Shown in pieces: positions 24,618 through 35,664 of a stretch of 64,000 nt of DNA (position 1 is its first letter; the number at the start of each line of letters is the position of its first letter). Source of the DNA: Haliclona indistincta (lineage: Eukaryota > Porifera > Demospongiae > Haplosclerida > Chalinidae); NCBI GenBank assembly GCA_964017065.1, contig OZ024786.1, positions 8,809,047 through 8,873,046 of the forward strand. Direction: 5' to 3'. Made by a program: the position numbers and the translations under genes. The notes under the pieces are model-generated. The model was not told the origin of the DNA, did not search any database, and saw nothing but the letters and a program-made list of their open reading frames with translations.

Positions 24618-25206
24618 CAAGAGTATATAATCTTACCAAGAGTATCGAACGCCAATTGCCACTGTAGAAACACTCTCGGGAAAGTAACATGACCAGCACG
24701 TGAGATATTTTACGCATTGTGACGAAAGCGTGTTGCACAAATCCACGACTACGTCACAACGAAGGCGTGTCCTGCAGGAAGCAAGCGCCCATGATGGAAA
24801 ATACAGCTACTCAGGGCTCTTTATTGACAAGCTACCTCTAACAAGCAGGCGTTGGTTAGTCGCTGAACATCAACAATGTGATTTTTGTAGACGAACGCGC
24901 TCTGACGGACCGAGCTCGCTGCTGCTTTTATTCTTCAATTAAAAAGCATAACTAGCACGTGTTTCTGTTTTTCTCAGCATTTGCCGTGTCTACATCGCTA
25001 TATTCTCGCCTGCAACAGTCCAATGATCATCCAAAAAGCTTGGCTAGCATCGTTGGATTCGTTGCTGAACGTCGATGACGTCAGTGGCTAGCCTGCAGTG
25101 TAGGCATATACGTCATCAGATCACGTTTCTGTCACGTTACTTTCCCGAGAGTGTTTCTACAGTGGCAATTGGCGTTCGATACTCTTGGTAAGATTATATA
25201 CTCTTG
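24618..25206. mobile_element. CAAGAGTA...TACTCTTG element with a 7-bp target duplication
   Basis: Perfect inverted ends of about 70 bp (CAAGAGTATATAATCTTACC ... GGTAAGATTATATACTCTTG), flanked by GTACTAT at 24611-24617 and 25207-25213. It is inserted in the last intron of gene B; the other paralogues have the empty site. A relative with the same rules is at 50014-50625. It carries no transposase. Confidence 0.85.
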
Positions 25207-25446
25207 GTACTATCTATCACTGTAAAATTATGATAATTGTTCTTCAGGGTACATAAGAAAGTGGTCAGTCTGGATATTTATAAAGAAGATGATTGGTTGA
25301 AATTTGAAGGATGGAGAGAAAGATATGACTCTATCAACACATTAGTGATGCGTCATGTCATTGCAACAGCTACTATACCAATTGGTGATCATAAAGTAGA
25401 TGCATATTTTCGATATCCAGTGCACTCATCAAAGTATTATAAGTGA

Positions 25447-25805
25447 TTATCAATTGCTCTATCATCATGATCAATTTGTGTATGTAAGAGGCTTAAAAAA
25501 TCAGTACAATGTGTATAAGAAATATAATTATGGTGATCAGTAATAATTTAGCAAACTAAGAGTGTAACAGTAGAAAATTTGCATCGATCGTGTTCTAGTG
25601 ATGTAAGCTTGAAAGCTTGTATGTAGTGCCGGAAGATAATCTCGAGTTCTTGCAGAGTCAAGTTTTGTACAAGAGATTTGTTTTCCCGCGTCAACCCGGC
25701 AAACGTAGGGTCCGCAATGAAAAGATCGACTGTCACAGATTCAGCGGGATTGCGTCTCAGCGTGTAAAGTGGGTTGACCCGAACATAGAACAGGTAAAGA
25801 GAGAA
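25447..25805 (+). other. 3' flank of gene B
   Basis: Matches the flank of gene C (35665-35913) up to GTTTTCCCGCGTCAACCCGG, after which the two differ. No gene was seen. Confidence 0.6.
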
Positions 25806-27020
25806 GCGCCAAGTCCTTCCTTTTTGAGGAAAACAAAAAGACTTAAAATAACGTGGGCGGAGCTAGCCAATCGCAATTAAAATGGGGTCGAACAACATTC
25901 AACGCCGAAGCTTAGTGATGTTGGTAAGACGCTCAGCATGGGCGTAGGAACAGGGGGGCCAGGGCCCCCCTTATTTTTGAGCCTACCTATAGAGTTGTTC
26001 AGAAAGTACGCAGCAAGTCTGTTGCATTGCCAACGAGTCTCAGTTTAATACCTAGACCACTACACTATACACTGCCATGCCATCAGTGCAGCTAATAAAA
26101 TTTCACATAGCACGTTTGCATGTCGAAGATAGCCATAAAATCGCTGAAATAACGCCCCTTATGAATATTAATTAGCAAAATTTTTCGGCTCGCTCCGCTC
26201 GCCTAAATCTTGGGCCCCCCTGCTCAAAAAATCTTCCTACGCCACTGCTCAGGATCATGCTTTCAAGAATTCCGAGATCTTCGACGTCGCAGCGTCCTTC
26301 GTGTGTTGTTTCCAGGTCATAATCTGAAGGGGGGGGGGGCTCCCGAGACTGCGAGAAAATACTTTTTGGGCTCGAGCGCTTTTGTACATTGTGCTGCAGC
26401 AACCCTATTGCAGACTTAACTAAGTTAGGTGACAATGAATCTGCACAGCAAATGTTATAAACTTTACATGCTTCCTTCCATCTGGCTCATTAATGTTCAA
26501 AATTTTTGAGCCAGATGGAAGGAAATCCATAAACGTCATAAAACTTGCTTTGTAGATACATTGTCACCTAACTTAGTTAAATCTGCAATAGGGTTGCTGC
26601 AAAGTTCAAAGTTTATTACTGTTGCCCTCTACGGGATAATAATGACAAAAACAAGAACTAAGTAGATGAAATAAAAAATATAGAGTCAGTCTGTGAACTT
26701 TAGATATGAGATTTTCTCAGCAAGGTTAATAAGATCATGAAAGTTCTTGTTGCAGCACAATGTACAAAGGCGCTCGAGCCCAAGGAGTATTTTTTCGCCG
26801 TTTCGAGAGCCCCGCCCCTTTCAAATTATGACCTGGAAACAACGCACGAAGGACTCTGCGACGACCAAGACCTCGGAATTCTAGAGAGTATGATTCTGAG
26901 CGTCCTTACGAACATCACTAAGCTTCGTCGTTGAATGTTGTTCGAATAAAAAGTATTTTGTCTAGCTCTGCCCACGTTATTTTAAGTCTTTTTGTTTTTC
27001 CTGCAAAAAGGAAGGACTTA
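25806..27020. mobile_element. Long foldback element, 1.2 kb
   Basis: Arms begin CCAAGTCCTTCCTTTTTGAG at the left and end in AAAAAGGAAGGACTTAG at the right. Inner matches include CATTCAACGCCGAAGCTTAG against CTAAGCTTCGTCGTTGAATG. The centre, around 26490, is itself a hairpin (CTTCCTTCCATCTGGCTC). A smaller element (25937-26247) sits only in the left arm. No transposase was seen. Confidence 0.7.
25937..26247. mobile_element. CAGTGGCGTAGGA-type short element
   Basis: Left end CATGGGCGTAGGA and right end TCCTACGCCACTG, with G-run and C-run sub-ends. CTCAG flanks it on both sides, and the opposite arm of the host foldback lacks it. This shows a clean insertion after the arms formed. Confidence 0.7.
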
Positions 27021-27361
27021 GGGATCATGTGAAGAGAACGGACCAACTGTAGGACTTACTCGAGAAGCCGTACAAGTGACAAGGATGTCACGCGCTCCCC
27101 TCACGTGCATTTTGGCCACGCCCACCTGGCTACCGTCGACTCGACTGTTACTACTAGTTGTGTAGTGCACAGTAAGAGCGCTGATGAAGTATTCTCACAG
27201 AGCAACACCGTTGAAGAGGACAGAGCAGCGTTGTCTCCTTAATATACATTCATAAACAATGGTTGATTGCATATTCACTGTATTATAACAACATAACTTG
27301 CACTGCAACCACTGTATTAAGTATTAGTTATTGCCCTCACGCGAGGGCAATAACCGACATT

Positions 27362-29001
27362 AATGAACAGATTTCACGAAACCCTCGGCGTGTTGCACAT
27401 TGTAGAGTTAGCTCCTTAGTTATGGTTTGCAGAAGGAGCTTTGCAGCTAAAGCCAACCTGCTTGCTATTGAAACTGCACTGCTAACCAGAAGACAGCAAA
27501 GTGCTGACCACAATCCAGACAAGGTGTGTCAAGTGGGCGTGACCGTGAACACGAGTAGCTTGGTAGCCATTGCTCTTGGCTTTGATAGGCTTTTTCTTGA
27601 GATGTCTACGCACCCCCAGAGCTGTCCTAAGGTTTAGATGGAATCTACAAGTACCTAGGTAGCCAAATATGGGCGCTTTTGCCGTCAGAGAGGTCAAAGA
27701 CGGCCCTCAAGGTGAGCCAGCCATAACTCGAGAACGAAAGCACTTTAGCAAAATCCACGAGTCACATTGCAAGCCATTGTTGTGCTAAGCCTGTTCATAC
27801 CTTTACCGAGTTTCAGAAGTGAGCGATGGTCTCTGCAGCTCATTGGACAGAATGAATGAATGAACGAACGAACGAACGAACGAACGAACGAACGAACGAA
27901 CGAATGAACAGATTTCACAAAACCCTCGGCGTGTTGCACATTGGCTCCTTAGTTATGGTTTGCAGAAGGAGCTTTACAGCTAAAGGCAACCTGCTTGCTA
28001 TTGAAACTGCACTGCTAACCAGAAGACAGCAAAATGCTAACCACTTTATAGGCGTGTCATGTGGGTGTGACCATGCATGTGAGTAGGTAGCCATTGCTAG
28101 CTGTAGGCTGATATCTACGCACACTCAGAGCTGTCCTGCTGTTTAGATGGAATCTACAAGTACCTAGATAGTCAAACATTGGCGCTTTTGTAGTCAGAGA
28201 GGTCCAAGATGGCCGTCAAGGTGAGCCAGCCATACATAACTCGAGAACGAAAGCACTTTAGCAAAATCCACGAGTCACATTGCAAGCCATTGTCGAGCTT
28301 GTCATGCTCATAACCTCACCAGCGCGTAGAAATGATCGCTGATCTCTGCAGCTCGATGGACAGAATGAATGAATGAACGAATGACAAACCAAGTACCGTA
28401 ACCCTCGCGCATATGCGCCGAGGGTTAATGAACAGATTTCACGAAACCCTCGGCGTGTTGCACATTGTAGAGTTAGCTCCATAGTTTTGGTTTGCCGAAG
28501 GAGCTTTGCAGCTGAAGCCAACCTGCTTGCTATTGAAACTGCACTGCTAAACAGAAGATTGCAAAGTGCTGACCACAAGAACAAGGTGTGTCAAGTGGGT
28601 GTGACCGTGAACACTGACTAGCCATTGCTCTTGGCTTTTTCTGGAGATGTCTACGCACCCCCAGAGCTGTCCTGCTGTTTAGATGGAATCTACAAGTACC
28701 TAGGTAGTCAACTATGGGCGCTTTTGTCGTCAGAGAGGTCAACGACGGCCGTCAAGGTCAGCTAGCTATAACTCGAGAACGAAAGCACTTTAGCAAAATC
28801 CACGAGTCACATTGCAAGCCATTGTCATGCTAAGCCTGTTCATACCTTGACCGAGTTTCAGAAGTGAGCGATGGTCTCTGCAGCTCATTGGACAGAATGA
28901 ACGAACGAATGACAAACGAAGTACCGTAACCCTCGCGCATGCGCCGAGGGTTAATGACAAAGCAAGTACCGTAACCCTCGCGCATATGCGCCGAGGGTTA
29001 A
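27362..29001 (+). repeat. Direct array of three CCCTCGGCG repeats
   Basis: Units at about 27362-27860, 27905-28426 and 28427-28960, all on +, separated by GAAC/GAAT tetranucleotide runs (27850-27905) or by the TAACCCTCGCGCATATGCG palindrome. Spacing is about 520-560 bp. No coding capacity was seen. Confidence 0.8.
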
Positions 29002-29002
29002 T

Positions 29003-29085
29003 GACCGCGGGAAAGTCGGTTGCCCGAGTTACGGTCGAGGGCGCAGCCCGAGACTGTACGAGGGCAACCGACTTTCCCGAGGTCA
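29003..29085. repeat. Perfect-arm hairpin
   Basis: GCGGGAAAGTCGGTTGCCC on the left pairs with GGGCAACCGACTTTCCCG on the right around a 30-nt loop. The flanks carry TAATGTCGGTTATTGCCC, also found inverted at 27335-27362, so it is probably the right end of an element that holds the repeat array. Confidence 0.7.
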
Positions 29086-29241
29086 TTAATGTCGGTTATT
29101 GCCCGAGTTGTGTAGGCAATAAGTGATTTATTACATGGTTCATCTCTGTGAGCGCAATAACATCGCGAATTTTTCAAACTCGCAAAGACGCAACGGTCTG
29201 TTGTTATAGGAGCCGCTACGCGCGGTCAATAACCTACATTA

Positions 29242-29703
29242 ATGCCCTCGAATAGAGCAATCCGATTGGTGAAAGATGACGTACTATGTAATAACAAACA
29301 ATTATTATTGCACCAAGCACACGTTGTTTTGGCGCGAAAAGATCCACGTGTAGAGAGTAGAGATGTCTTTGATTGGGATTGGACCGGTGATGTTTGGGGG
29401 TACTCCCGGCATTATTACATATCTCCAGTCGAAGCACGTCCTGGCATCAACAAAACAATGCCCTTGCGGCAAAGCACAGTACACACCAACCATATAGAGT
29501 CATTTTGGAATAGGGTTAAGATTAAGTTCAAGCGGATGAAGGGTTGTCACCAGAGCCATTTGCCAGGATATTTGGATGAATTTATGTGGAGAGAGAGAGA
29601 TATGGAAGAAATTCTGATGATTCACTTGATAACATCTTACGAGACAGGCGGGCCGCCAGCGTACGGAAATCCGTTTGGTTTTGGCGCTATACTTTCCTTC
29701 TAA
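29242..29703 (+). pseudogene. ISXO2/Merlin-type DDE transposase remnant (C-terminal part)
   Basis: A 153-aa open stretch. Residues about 78-120 read VHTNHIESFWNRVK, then FKRMKG, then LPGYLDEFMWR. This is the C-terminal signature of the ISXO2-like (IS1595/Merlin) DDE domain: HTN-IE carries the third acidic residue and YLDEFMWR follows it. The segment with the two catalytic Asp residues is missing upstream, where a repeat array and hairpin lie. It is therefore a truncated relic. An inverted match (GGCGGGCCGCCAGCGTAC at about 29647 and its complement at 31527-31544) suggests it belongs to a larger rearranged element. Confidence 0.7.
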
Positions 29704-30093
29704 ATAACGCACATCAACAACAAACACTAAAATTTATTTTTACATTTTGCAGTGTATCATTTTAAAAACATAGAGTTATGCCTAGATTTTTCAGCTACTT
29801 ATAGCCAGTAATGTTGCGCATTTTCTCCAATTTGTTCGGTAAAAATACATGCAGTAGATGTAATTTTATAGTGCAAAAGTAGAAAATAAACATGGTTTTT
29901 TAAAACTTGGGGCGCATGCGTTTTTGCAACCATGTGGTCTGCAGACATATTGTAGTGTCTAGAGAAGCCCTTGGAGAACGCAGTTATCAGAGTTCCAGTT
30001 GTGTCCTATCTAAACTTTGCTGCCCACAGGTATTTAAAAACGTATTATAATCACAATTATTTCAATGGCTACTTGTAATATCATTAGGCAAGC
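29704..30093. other. AT-rich spacer
   Basis: No gene was seen. It contains AAAACTTGGGGCGCATGCG (29903), which recurs as AAAAACTTGGGGCGCTACCG at 31142. The two may mark the borders of an element containing the Cys-rich ORF. Confidence 0.4.
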
Positions 30094-30879
30094 ATGACAA
30101 GCTCTAGTAGTCCTCCATGTGCCAGCTCCTGGTCCAAGATTACTTCAAGCTACCACCAAGGTACTTATTGTGGTCCTTGCTATATCTGTGGCAAGGATCA
30201 GGAACGGTACGATCACTTCACGATGCTATCACACGATGTTCAGCAGTTTCTGAATAGTCATGCGCATAGTCCTATATCAGGCAATAGCTGCCTATGCCGC
30301 TCACACTGCAGAGAGGCAAAGCGACACAGATCAGACCTACAATACATTCCTATATGGAAAGAAAAAGAGAATGAGCTGCATGTCAGCAAATGCATGTATC
30401 CAGAATGTGTTAGCACATCTGTCAATCAAAAGATCATTACACCAGAAGAAAACCAAATGCCATTCAGTGACTCACTCAACATACCAACTGGTGATAATAT
30501 CACGTTGTGTGAAAAGCACTACCAAAGCCTATACAGAAAACTACATACACCTGAGGCATGTCCTGGTTGTGGTACTAAACCAAAAGTTAGAGAAAGTCCA
30601 TACTTTCGACACAGCCCAGATGCTGAAACGGTTTGCCAATACCTCAATGAACACACTGAATTTAACTTGTCATTAAAACAAGAAGACAGCATATGCAAGT
30701 CATGCTATGACATGCATATGGTGATACTCCAAAACATGGAGAATGAAATGACACCACCACAAAGCCTGCAGTCTGATGTTATGCTATGGAGCATGACTAT
30801 TCGAGACGACAGCATCACAGAAGTTACACGACCAGTACTCGCCACAGTACTATACATAGCAAAATTGCTTACATGTTGA
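30094..30879 (+). CDS. Cys/His-rich protein, probably transposon-encoded
   Basis: A 261-aa single-exon ORF inside the transposon-dense region. Paired Cys and His recur: CYICGK near residue 31, CLCRSHCREAKRH near residue 68, a Cys pair near residue 103, LCEKHY near residue 140, CPGCG near residue 153 and CKSCYDMH near residue 205. This suggests several zinc-binding modules. It stops at TGA 30877-30879, but a strongly acidic open frame starts at that point in another frame (30875-31039). I do not recognise the family. A DNA-binding or accessory protein of a DNA transposon is a guess from context. Confidence 0.5.
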   Translation: MTSSSSPPCASSWSKITSSYHQGTYCGPCYICGKDQERYDHFTMLSHDVQQFLNSHAHSPISGNSCLCRSHCREAKRHRSDLQYIPIWKEKENELHVSKCMYPECVSTSVNQKIITPEENQMPFSDSLNIPTGDNITLCEKHYQSLYRKLHTPEACPGCGTKPKVRESPYFRHSPDAETVCQYLNEHTEFNLSLKQEDSICKSCYDMHMVILQNMENEMTPPQSLQSDVMLWSMTIRDDSITEVTRPVLATVLYIAKLLTC

Positions 30880-31039
30880 GGAAACAGCTGAAGAACTAGA
30901 AGAGGAAGAAGATGGTGTACAAGAGAGAGAAGATGATGATGAATATGAATACGATGAAGAAGTAGAAGAATCTGAAGAGGAAGAAAGTATTGAAACAGAA
31001 ATAATCAATGACATGTTTGATGATCCCTACATACTGTAA
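30875..31039 (+). CDS. Acidic C-terminal frame continuing the Cys-rich ORF
   Basis: The frame VEETAEELEEEEDGVQ, then EDDDEYEYDEEVEESEEEE, ends IINDMFDDPYIL-stop at 31037-31039. It overlaps the end of the upstream ORF in a different frame. Its low-complexity acidic composition and clean stop suggest it was the C-terminal tail, reached by a splice, programmed frameshift or undamaged ancestral frame. Confidence 0.45.
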   Translation, partial: VEETAEELEEEEDGVQEREDDDEYEYDEEVEESEEEESIETEIINDMFDDPYIL

Positions 31040-31867
31040 TCATATAATACTGGACCTCTACCTTATACTGCATGCAATATTTATTTCAGTTGTTTGAGTA
31101 ATACTACTATGCAATATTTATTGACACCAAAAGGCTTTATAAAAACTTGGGGCGCTACCGTTTTTTCACGTCAGCATGTTCAAGTTTAGCATTAAACTGT
31201 AGTTTATTGTCTACTCTACCTAGAAAATAACGTACCATATGTGTCTGAGTTATCCTCCGGTCGGCAAGCTGCCAGAAAGCAGAAACTTAGCGCGATCAAT
31301 GCCTGCTTCGTACACTTTGGACAGCGCTTTTTAGTCACTGTTGAAAGCCACACTGTCAAAACTTCAGCACTAGTCTGGGTCCATCCAAGAAAGATCAGTT
31401 GACGTATTGGTAACCGTTAAACACAACGTCACAGCCAGCAAAAACGGTGGTTTTTATGAACAACTAGATTGTCCATTTTTCTTGCCAGACAAATGAGCAA
31501 CGCCCACTTCCGTTGCAAGCCTAAGTTGGTACGCTGGCGGCCCGCCTGGAGACATCGCACTGTGGTACCCAGTAAAAACCAAATCACACTCAAATCACAC
31601 ACCGCACACAACTTACATGTTTATAAAATTAAATTCTGCCGCGTACGAGAGCTGTTCAGCTGTACACTCTAGACTGGGGATCAGCAGCAACGGCGACGGT
31701 AGCCAGGTGGGCGTGGCCAAAATGCACGTGGGGATTGTCTTTGTTCACTCAATCCCAGGTCCAGATGTATTACGTCACGGGCAGGAAGCACGTGACATGC
31801 CCGCGCACGTGTACTATTAAAGAATATTACTATAAAGCCTCGTTCCAAGGCAAAGCAAGCGTCAGGT

Positions 31868-31945
31868 CTCGGTGGTTCAGTGGGTAGGTGGTGTGCATGG
31901 CAGTGTGGTGTACTGGGTTCAACCCCTCAGTACGTGGTTCTTTTT
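31868..31945 (+). repeat. tRNA-like (SINE-type) sequence
   Basis: GTCTCGGTGGTTCAGTGGGTAGG resembles an A box (TGGTTCAGTGG), and GGGTTCAACCCC at about 31917-31928 is a B box match. A T-run (TTCTTTTTTTT) follows, as at a polymerase III terminator. The acceptor stem is not clearly paired, so it is more likely a tRNA-derived SINE head than a working tRNA. Confidence 0.5.
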
Positions 31946-32040
31946 TTTCACTAATAAAAACTGTTATTCAGAGGCTAGCGCTTTTATCCGTGTTTTGCAC
32001 AGGCCAGTAGCGCTGTTAGATCCATGGTTTGCGCTGTTAG

Positions 32041-32135
32041 CCTCCCGACGATCCTTAGTTAGGAAGACCCTCCCGACGATCCTTAGTTAGGAAGACCCTC
32101 CCGACGATCCTTAGTTAGTTAGGAAGACCCTCCCG
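32041..32135 (+). repeat. Minisatellite, 31-bp unit
   Basis: About three copies of CCTCCCGACGATCCTTAG followed by TTAGGAAGACC, the last with an extra TTAG. It lies in the transposon-derived region between genes B and C. Confidence 0.9.
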
Positions 32136-32543
32136 ACTTTGCGCAGTTAGGCGAAGTTTTTTAAGGTCTTGGGTTTAGTATTCAGTTTTGTTTAGCACGT
32201 GAATACCATAGCAACGAGTGTGACGTAATACATCCGGACCTGGGATTGAGTGAACAAAGCCAATCCCAATGCACGTGAGGGGAGCGCGTGACATCCGTGT
32301 CACTTGTACGGCTTCTCGAGTAAGTCCTACAGTTGGTCCGTTCTCTTCACATGATCCCAACACACGAGGCGTGCTTATCAGTATCTCTATATGAACTCAT
32401 TAGCGGTCTCCTTATTTTCTATGCCTTCTACTTGTGCATTCCTGCATCAGCTAATGGTGTTAGGTGCATTTTGTATCTCTGGTGCAGCACAATAATTAAT
32501 AACTTGTCATTGCTCGTTCGTGTCTTCTGCTAACCCGCTGACA

Positions 32544-35500
32544 ATGTCACTGACAGTAAGCTAGTTCGATATTCTGTCTGACTGTTTCTATAACTGTTAA
32601 CTGTTCGTAGGTATGCAGTACCAACCATCTACCAGCTGACATGCAGAGGAACTGTACTCGATCAGTGATTGGTATTCTCTGGGTGTGGCTTTGAGAGTGC
32701 CTCCCAGTAAACTAAAGGAGATCATGCAATCTGCTCCACAAGTGGGAATACAATATTGGAGAATTGAATTACTACAGTATTGGCTTGACTCAACGCCATC
32801 TGCTTCATGGAGGGACATTGTAACAGCTCTGGAGAAGAATGGTCAACACACACTGTCAGCTAGACTGAGAGAGAAGTACCATATCCCACAAACCACATCA
32901 GGTACAGTTGTGTTGTACTATCTGTATTGTATTGATACTGATGTATGCATCTTTGTTCTGAGATGCATGGTCAGAGTCTATAAATCTATGGTATCATTAT
33001 ACAAATTTAAACGATGCATCCTCACCAACAACTATGTAGGTGAACAGGAGACTATTGCATCAGATATCACACTAGCTATTACACCGGCTACTACTCTTCA
33101 AAGTACAAGTATGTTCCACTGACATTCAAACTAAAAATTGACTAATTTCTCTTGATAGTTACCTCAACTGAAGTCATAGTTCCTGTAAAGTATCGTAGAG
33201 ATTTCGAAGACATTCAAAATAGATTCGCACAACTTTTTGATGAAGTAGCTGATATGTTGGAGAATGAGGAATCGGTCACTCACGAACGATTAAAACGATT
33301 TGTTTCAAGATACCCAGAGATGAATGATTCACTGGATAATGCTCACACTATCTCAGATATCATCAATGTAATTCAAAAACACTCATCTCTTACATCTTGC
33401 ACGTATCTCAAAGGAGTCGCTAGACGATTCAAAATCTCTACTGTAACTGAAAAAATTGAAGAGTACTACCAGTTAGTGAGTGAATTTTGTCAGTACGAGT
33501 TGACACACCACATCTACATGAAACCGTTCCTCAATGCAAAATCAACTAACATTGCACCTTCCACCGCCATTACCTTCAAGTTGAGGTGGCACCCAAATGA
33601 TAAGACACTCTCTGATATACTGGAGCTTCTCCAACTAGCCTTTGATGAGCAGAGTATCTACGTACACATCGTTGTGACTAGAGGAGGGAGTGTTCGAATA
33701 ATCTGCTGTGCTCCACAGTATCTAATGACCGAACTAGTGAGGCTAGCACAGAAGAACAGGGAGCTGCTGGTGGAGAGCAGTGTCACCTACCTTAGGGTAG
33801 GAGACACTATAGTAGTGGACACCAGTGATCAGAATGAGGTGAGGATATGTTATCATAGAAACTGTGTTGCTTTAGATTTTTATCATCAGATATCACTTGT
33901 GAAAGATCTTGTTCTTCAACTAACCATTGCACTTCAGTTGAAAGGTGAGTTGAATGTAGATTTATAATCATTTAGCTTTTTTTGCAGACTGGCTAAGTAA
34001 AGGATCTGATTCTCAAGGTATGGTAATACATTGTATGTGTCTGTGTTGCAGTCATACTGTACACATGGGTCATGAGTGTTTCCTACCCACAGCAGCTGAG
34101 GATGTGATGAAGAGTATGACATACTCCAGTGCTGTGAGTGATGGTGTTACTGATGATGGTATAGTACATAATGGTTGTCAACATACCCAGAGTGAGCCCT
34201 CCAGCTCTATATGGCAGATCACGTTACAGGAGGCTGAGTATATCTTGACTTATAAACCAGATGGAACCTTTCTTGTCCAGGAAATAAGTGGTGAATCTGT
34301 TTCTGATCCCTCATTATCATCAATCAACACACATGATATCTGTGTTGTGTGAGTAGTACATGTCACCATGGTAACTGGTATATTCATTGTTCATTGTTTG
34401 TACAGTGTCAATGGGAGGGTTGAGCATGTTTCAATCTACAAAAGAGGACACTACTATGGATTCCTCAATGATGAAGAATACACATCAGTTGAACACTGTG
34501 TAGCAGATCTCTCAAGAACAGGGTTTGCTATTGCTTTAGGAACAACATCAGTTACACTGACCAATCGACTATTTCCTGACAAGTGAGCTATCAGTAATGT
34601 TGTTTGTGTTTATCACTTCTCACTATCTGCAGAGATACTCTTGCTAACCTACCATCAGATATTCCTACTATCTTACGAGTGAGTGTGTTTATAACTAAGG
34701 CATGTCTGCACTGGTGGGCGATCCCGGGTTGAACTTGGATAGATCTAGTGTAGATGCTGACCCTCTCCCCACCTACTGATGTGTGGGCGGACAGGGTCAG
34801 CAGCTAGTCTAGATCACGTCTGCATTCTATCTGCGGGAATCGGGTTGTTAGGAATCCGGGTTGAACCCGGTTCAGCCAACCCACATACATATGTGGGTTG
34901 AAACTGAGTTCGCTCTTACGCCGCCACGTGCATGAGCACAGATCCTCTCTTAGCGTTCAAGCGCTAGAGAAATGTACATTGTTGAAATGCGATTGTGTAA
35001 GACGCTACTTTAGACTATGACTACCTAAGACTAACTCTACCTACTAGAATGTTATTTAGATTTTGAAGTTTAAACTTTGCTTGTTTGGTATGTGGAATAC
35101 TGGTATCCATCTTAATTCCTCAGTATTACACATTCAGTGATGTGGCATCACTAGTTCCCAAGCATTACCCTCACCATGATGAGAGCACATGGCTCTGCAG
35201 ACAGCTCAGTAAGGAGGAGTCAGAGAGGTTGCTGAGAGGGAGGATAGATGAGACATTCCTAGTGAGAGCAACTGACCTGTCAGGTCCCAGTCACCTCTTC
35301 ACAGTGGATATAGTGTAAGTAGCAAATACCAAACAGCATCATACTAAAAATCAAATTAAATTTTTTTTGTTTGCTGCCATGGTGGTTTTAGTCTGTAGCC
35401 ATTGTCAACACTGCTGCCCACATAGTACTATCTAGCACTGTAAAATTATGATAATTGTTCTTCAGGGTACATAAGAAAGTGGTCAGTCTGGATATTTATA

Positions 35501-35664
35501 AAGAAGATGATTGGTTAGAACTTCAAGGATCGAGAGAAAGATATGACTCTATCAACACATTAGTGATGCATAGTGTCATTGCAGGAACTATTATATCAAT
35601 TGGTGATCATGAAGTAGAAACATGTTTTCAATATCCAGTGCACTCATCAAAGTATTATAAGTGA
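32544..35664 (+). pseudogene. Gene C: Death-SH2-SH2 paralogue with a broken Death exon
   Basis: Exons 32544-32555, 32611-32901, 33040-33108, 33159-33944, 33988-34017, 34093-34348, 34406-34582, 34633-34678, 35124-35314, 35466-35664. The ATG exon has two extra bases. Exon 2 has lost one base at its start and gained four (ACATGCAGAGG) near 32640, and the original frame meets TGA just before them. No reading crosses into the Death domain, which is otherwise almost identical to that of A. From exon 3 on the frame is open to the end. Exon 4 is diverged in its first two thirds and nearly identical to the others after about 33640. The N-SH2 domain has FLVQ, and the C-SH2 has FLVR. It may be expressed from another start or be dead. 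Confidence 0.7.

Larger units (their letters stand above)
17845..25446 (+). pseudogene. Gene B: Death-SH2-SH2 paralogue with a 7-bp deletion
   Basis: Exons 17845-17857, 17916-18203, 21855-21914, 21963-22732, 22777-22806, 23280-23535, 23593-23769, 23820-23865, 24313-24503, 25248-25446. All splice sites and phases match gene A except exon 4, which is 770 instead of 777 nt. The 7 missing bases near 22673 shift the frame into TGA at 22688-22690. The product would then keep the Death domain and most of the family domain but lose both SH2 domains. The SH2 exons downstream are open and diversified, so the break may be recent, an allele, or a consensus error. The Death exon (MSADNIPLSVELL start) is very unlike those of A, C and D. 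Intron 2 holds 3.6 kb of repeats. Confidence 0.75.
27010..32360. mobile_element. Region bounded by inverted matches (composite element)
   Basis: GGGATCATGTGAAGAGAACG, then GGACCAACTGTAGG, then CTTACTCGAGAAGCCG at 27019-27075 returns as its reverse complement at 32297-32356. ATGCACGTGNGGNGANNG-type sequence beside it also recurs near 31722 and 32268. The enclosed 5.3 kb holds the repeat array, the Merlin-type relic, the Cys-rich ORF, the tRNA-like repeat and the minisatellite. It may be one large element since invaded, or several overlapping ones. Confidence 0.5.

Noticed and set aside
24700..24942. Open frame inside the CAAGAGTA element of gene B
   Set aside because: It lies within a terminal-inverted-repeat element, has no transposase motif and is not shared with the second element copy.
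27856..28086. NERTNERTNERT open frame
   Set aside because: It is a translation of the GAAC tetranucleotide run inside the repeat array.
30260..30676. Second-frame ORF inside the Cys-rich gene
   Set aside because: No family features; the first frame is longer and has the patterned Cys and His.
31868..31945. Functional tRNA gene
   Set aside because: The boxes are present but I could not pair a 7-bp acceptor stem or a clear anticodon arm, so it is kept only as a SINE-like repeat.
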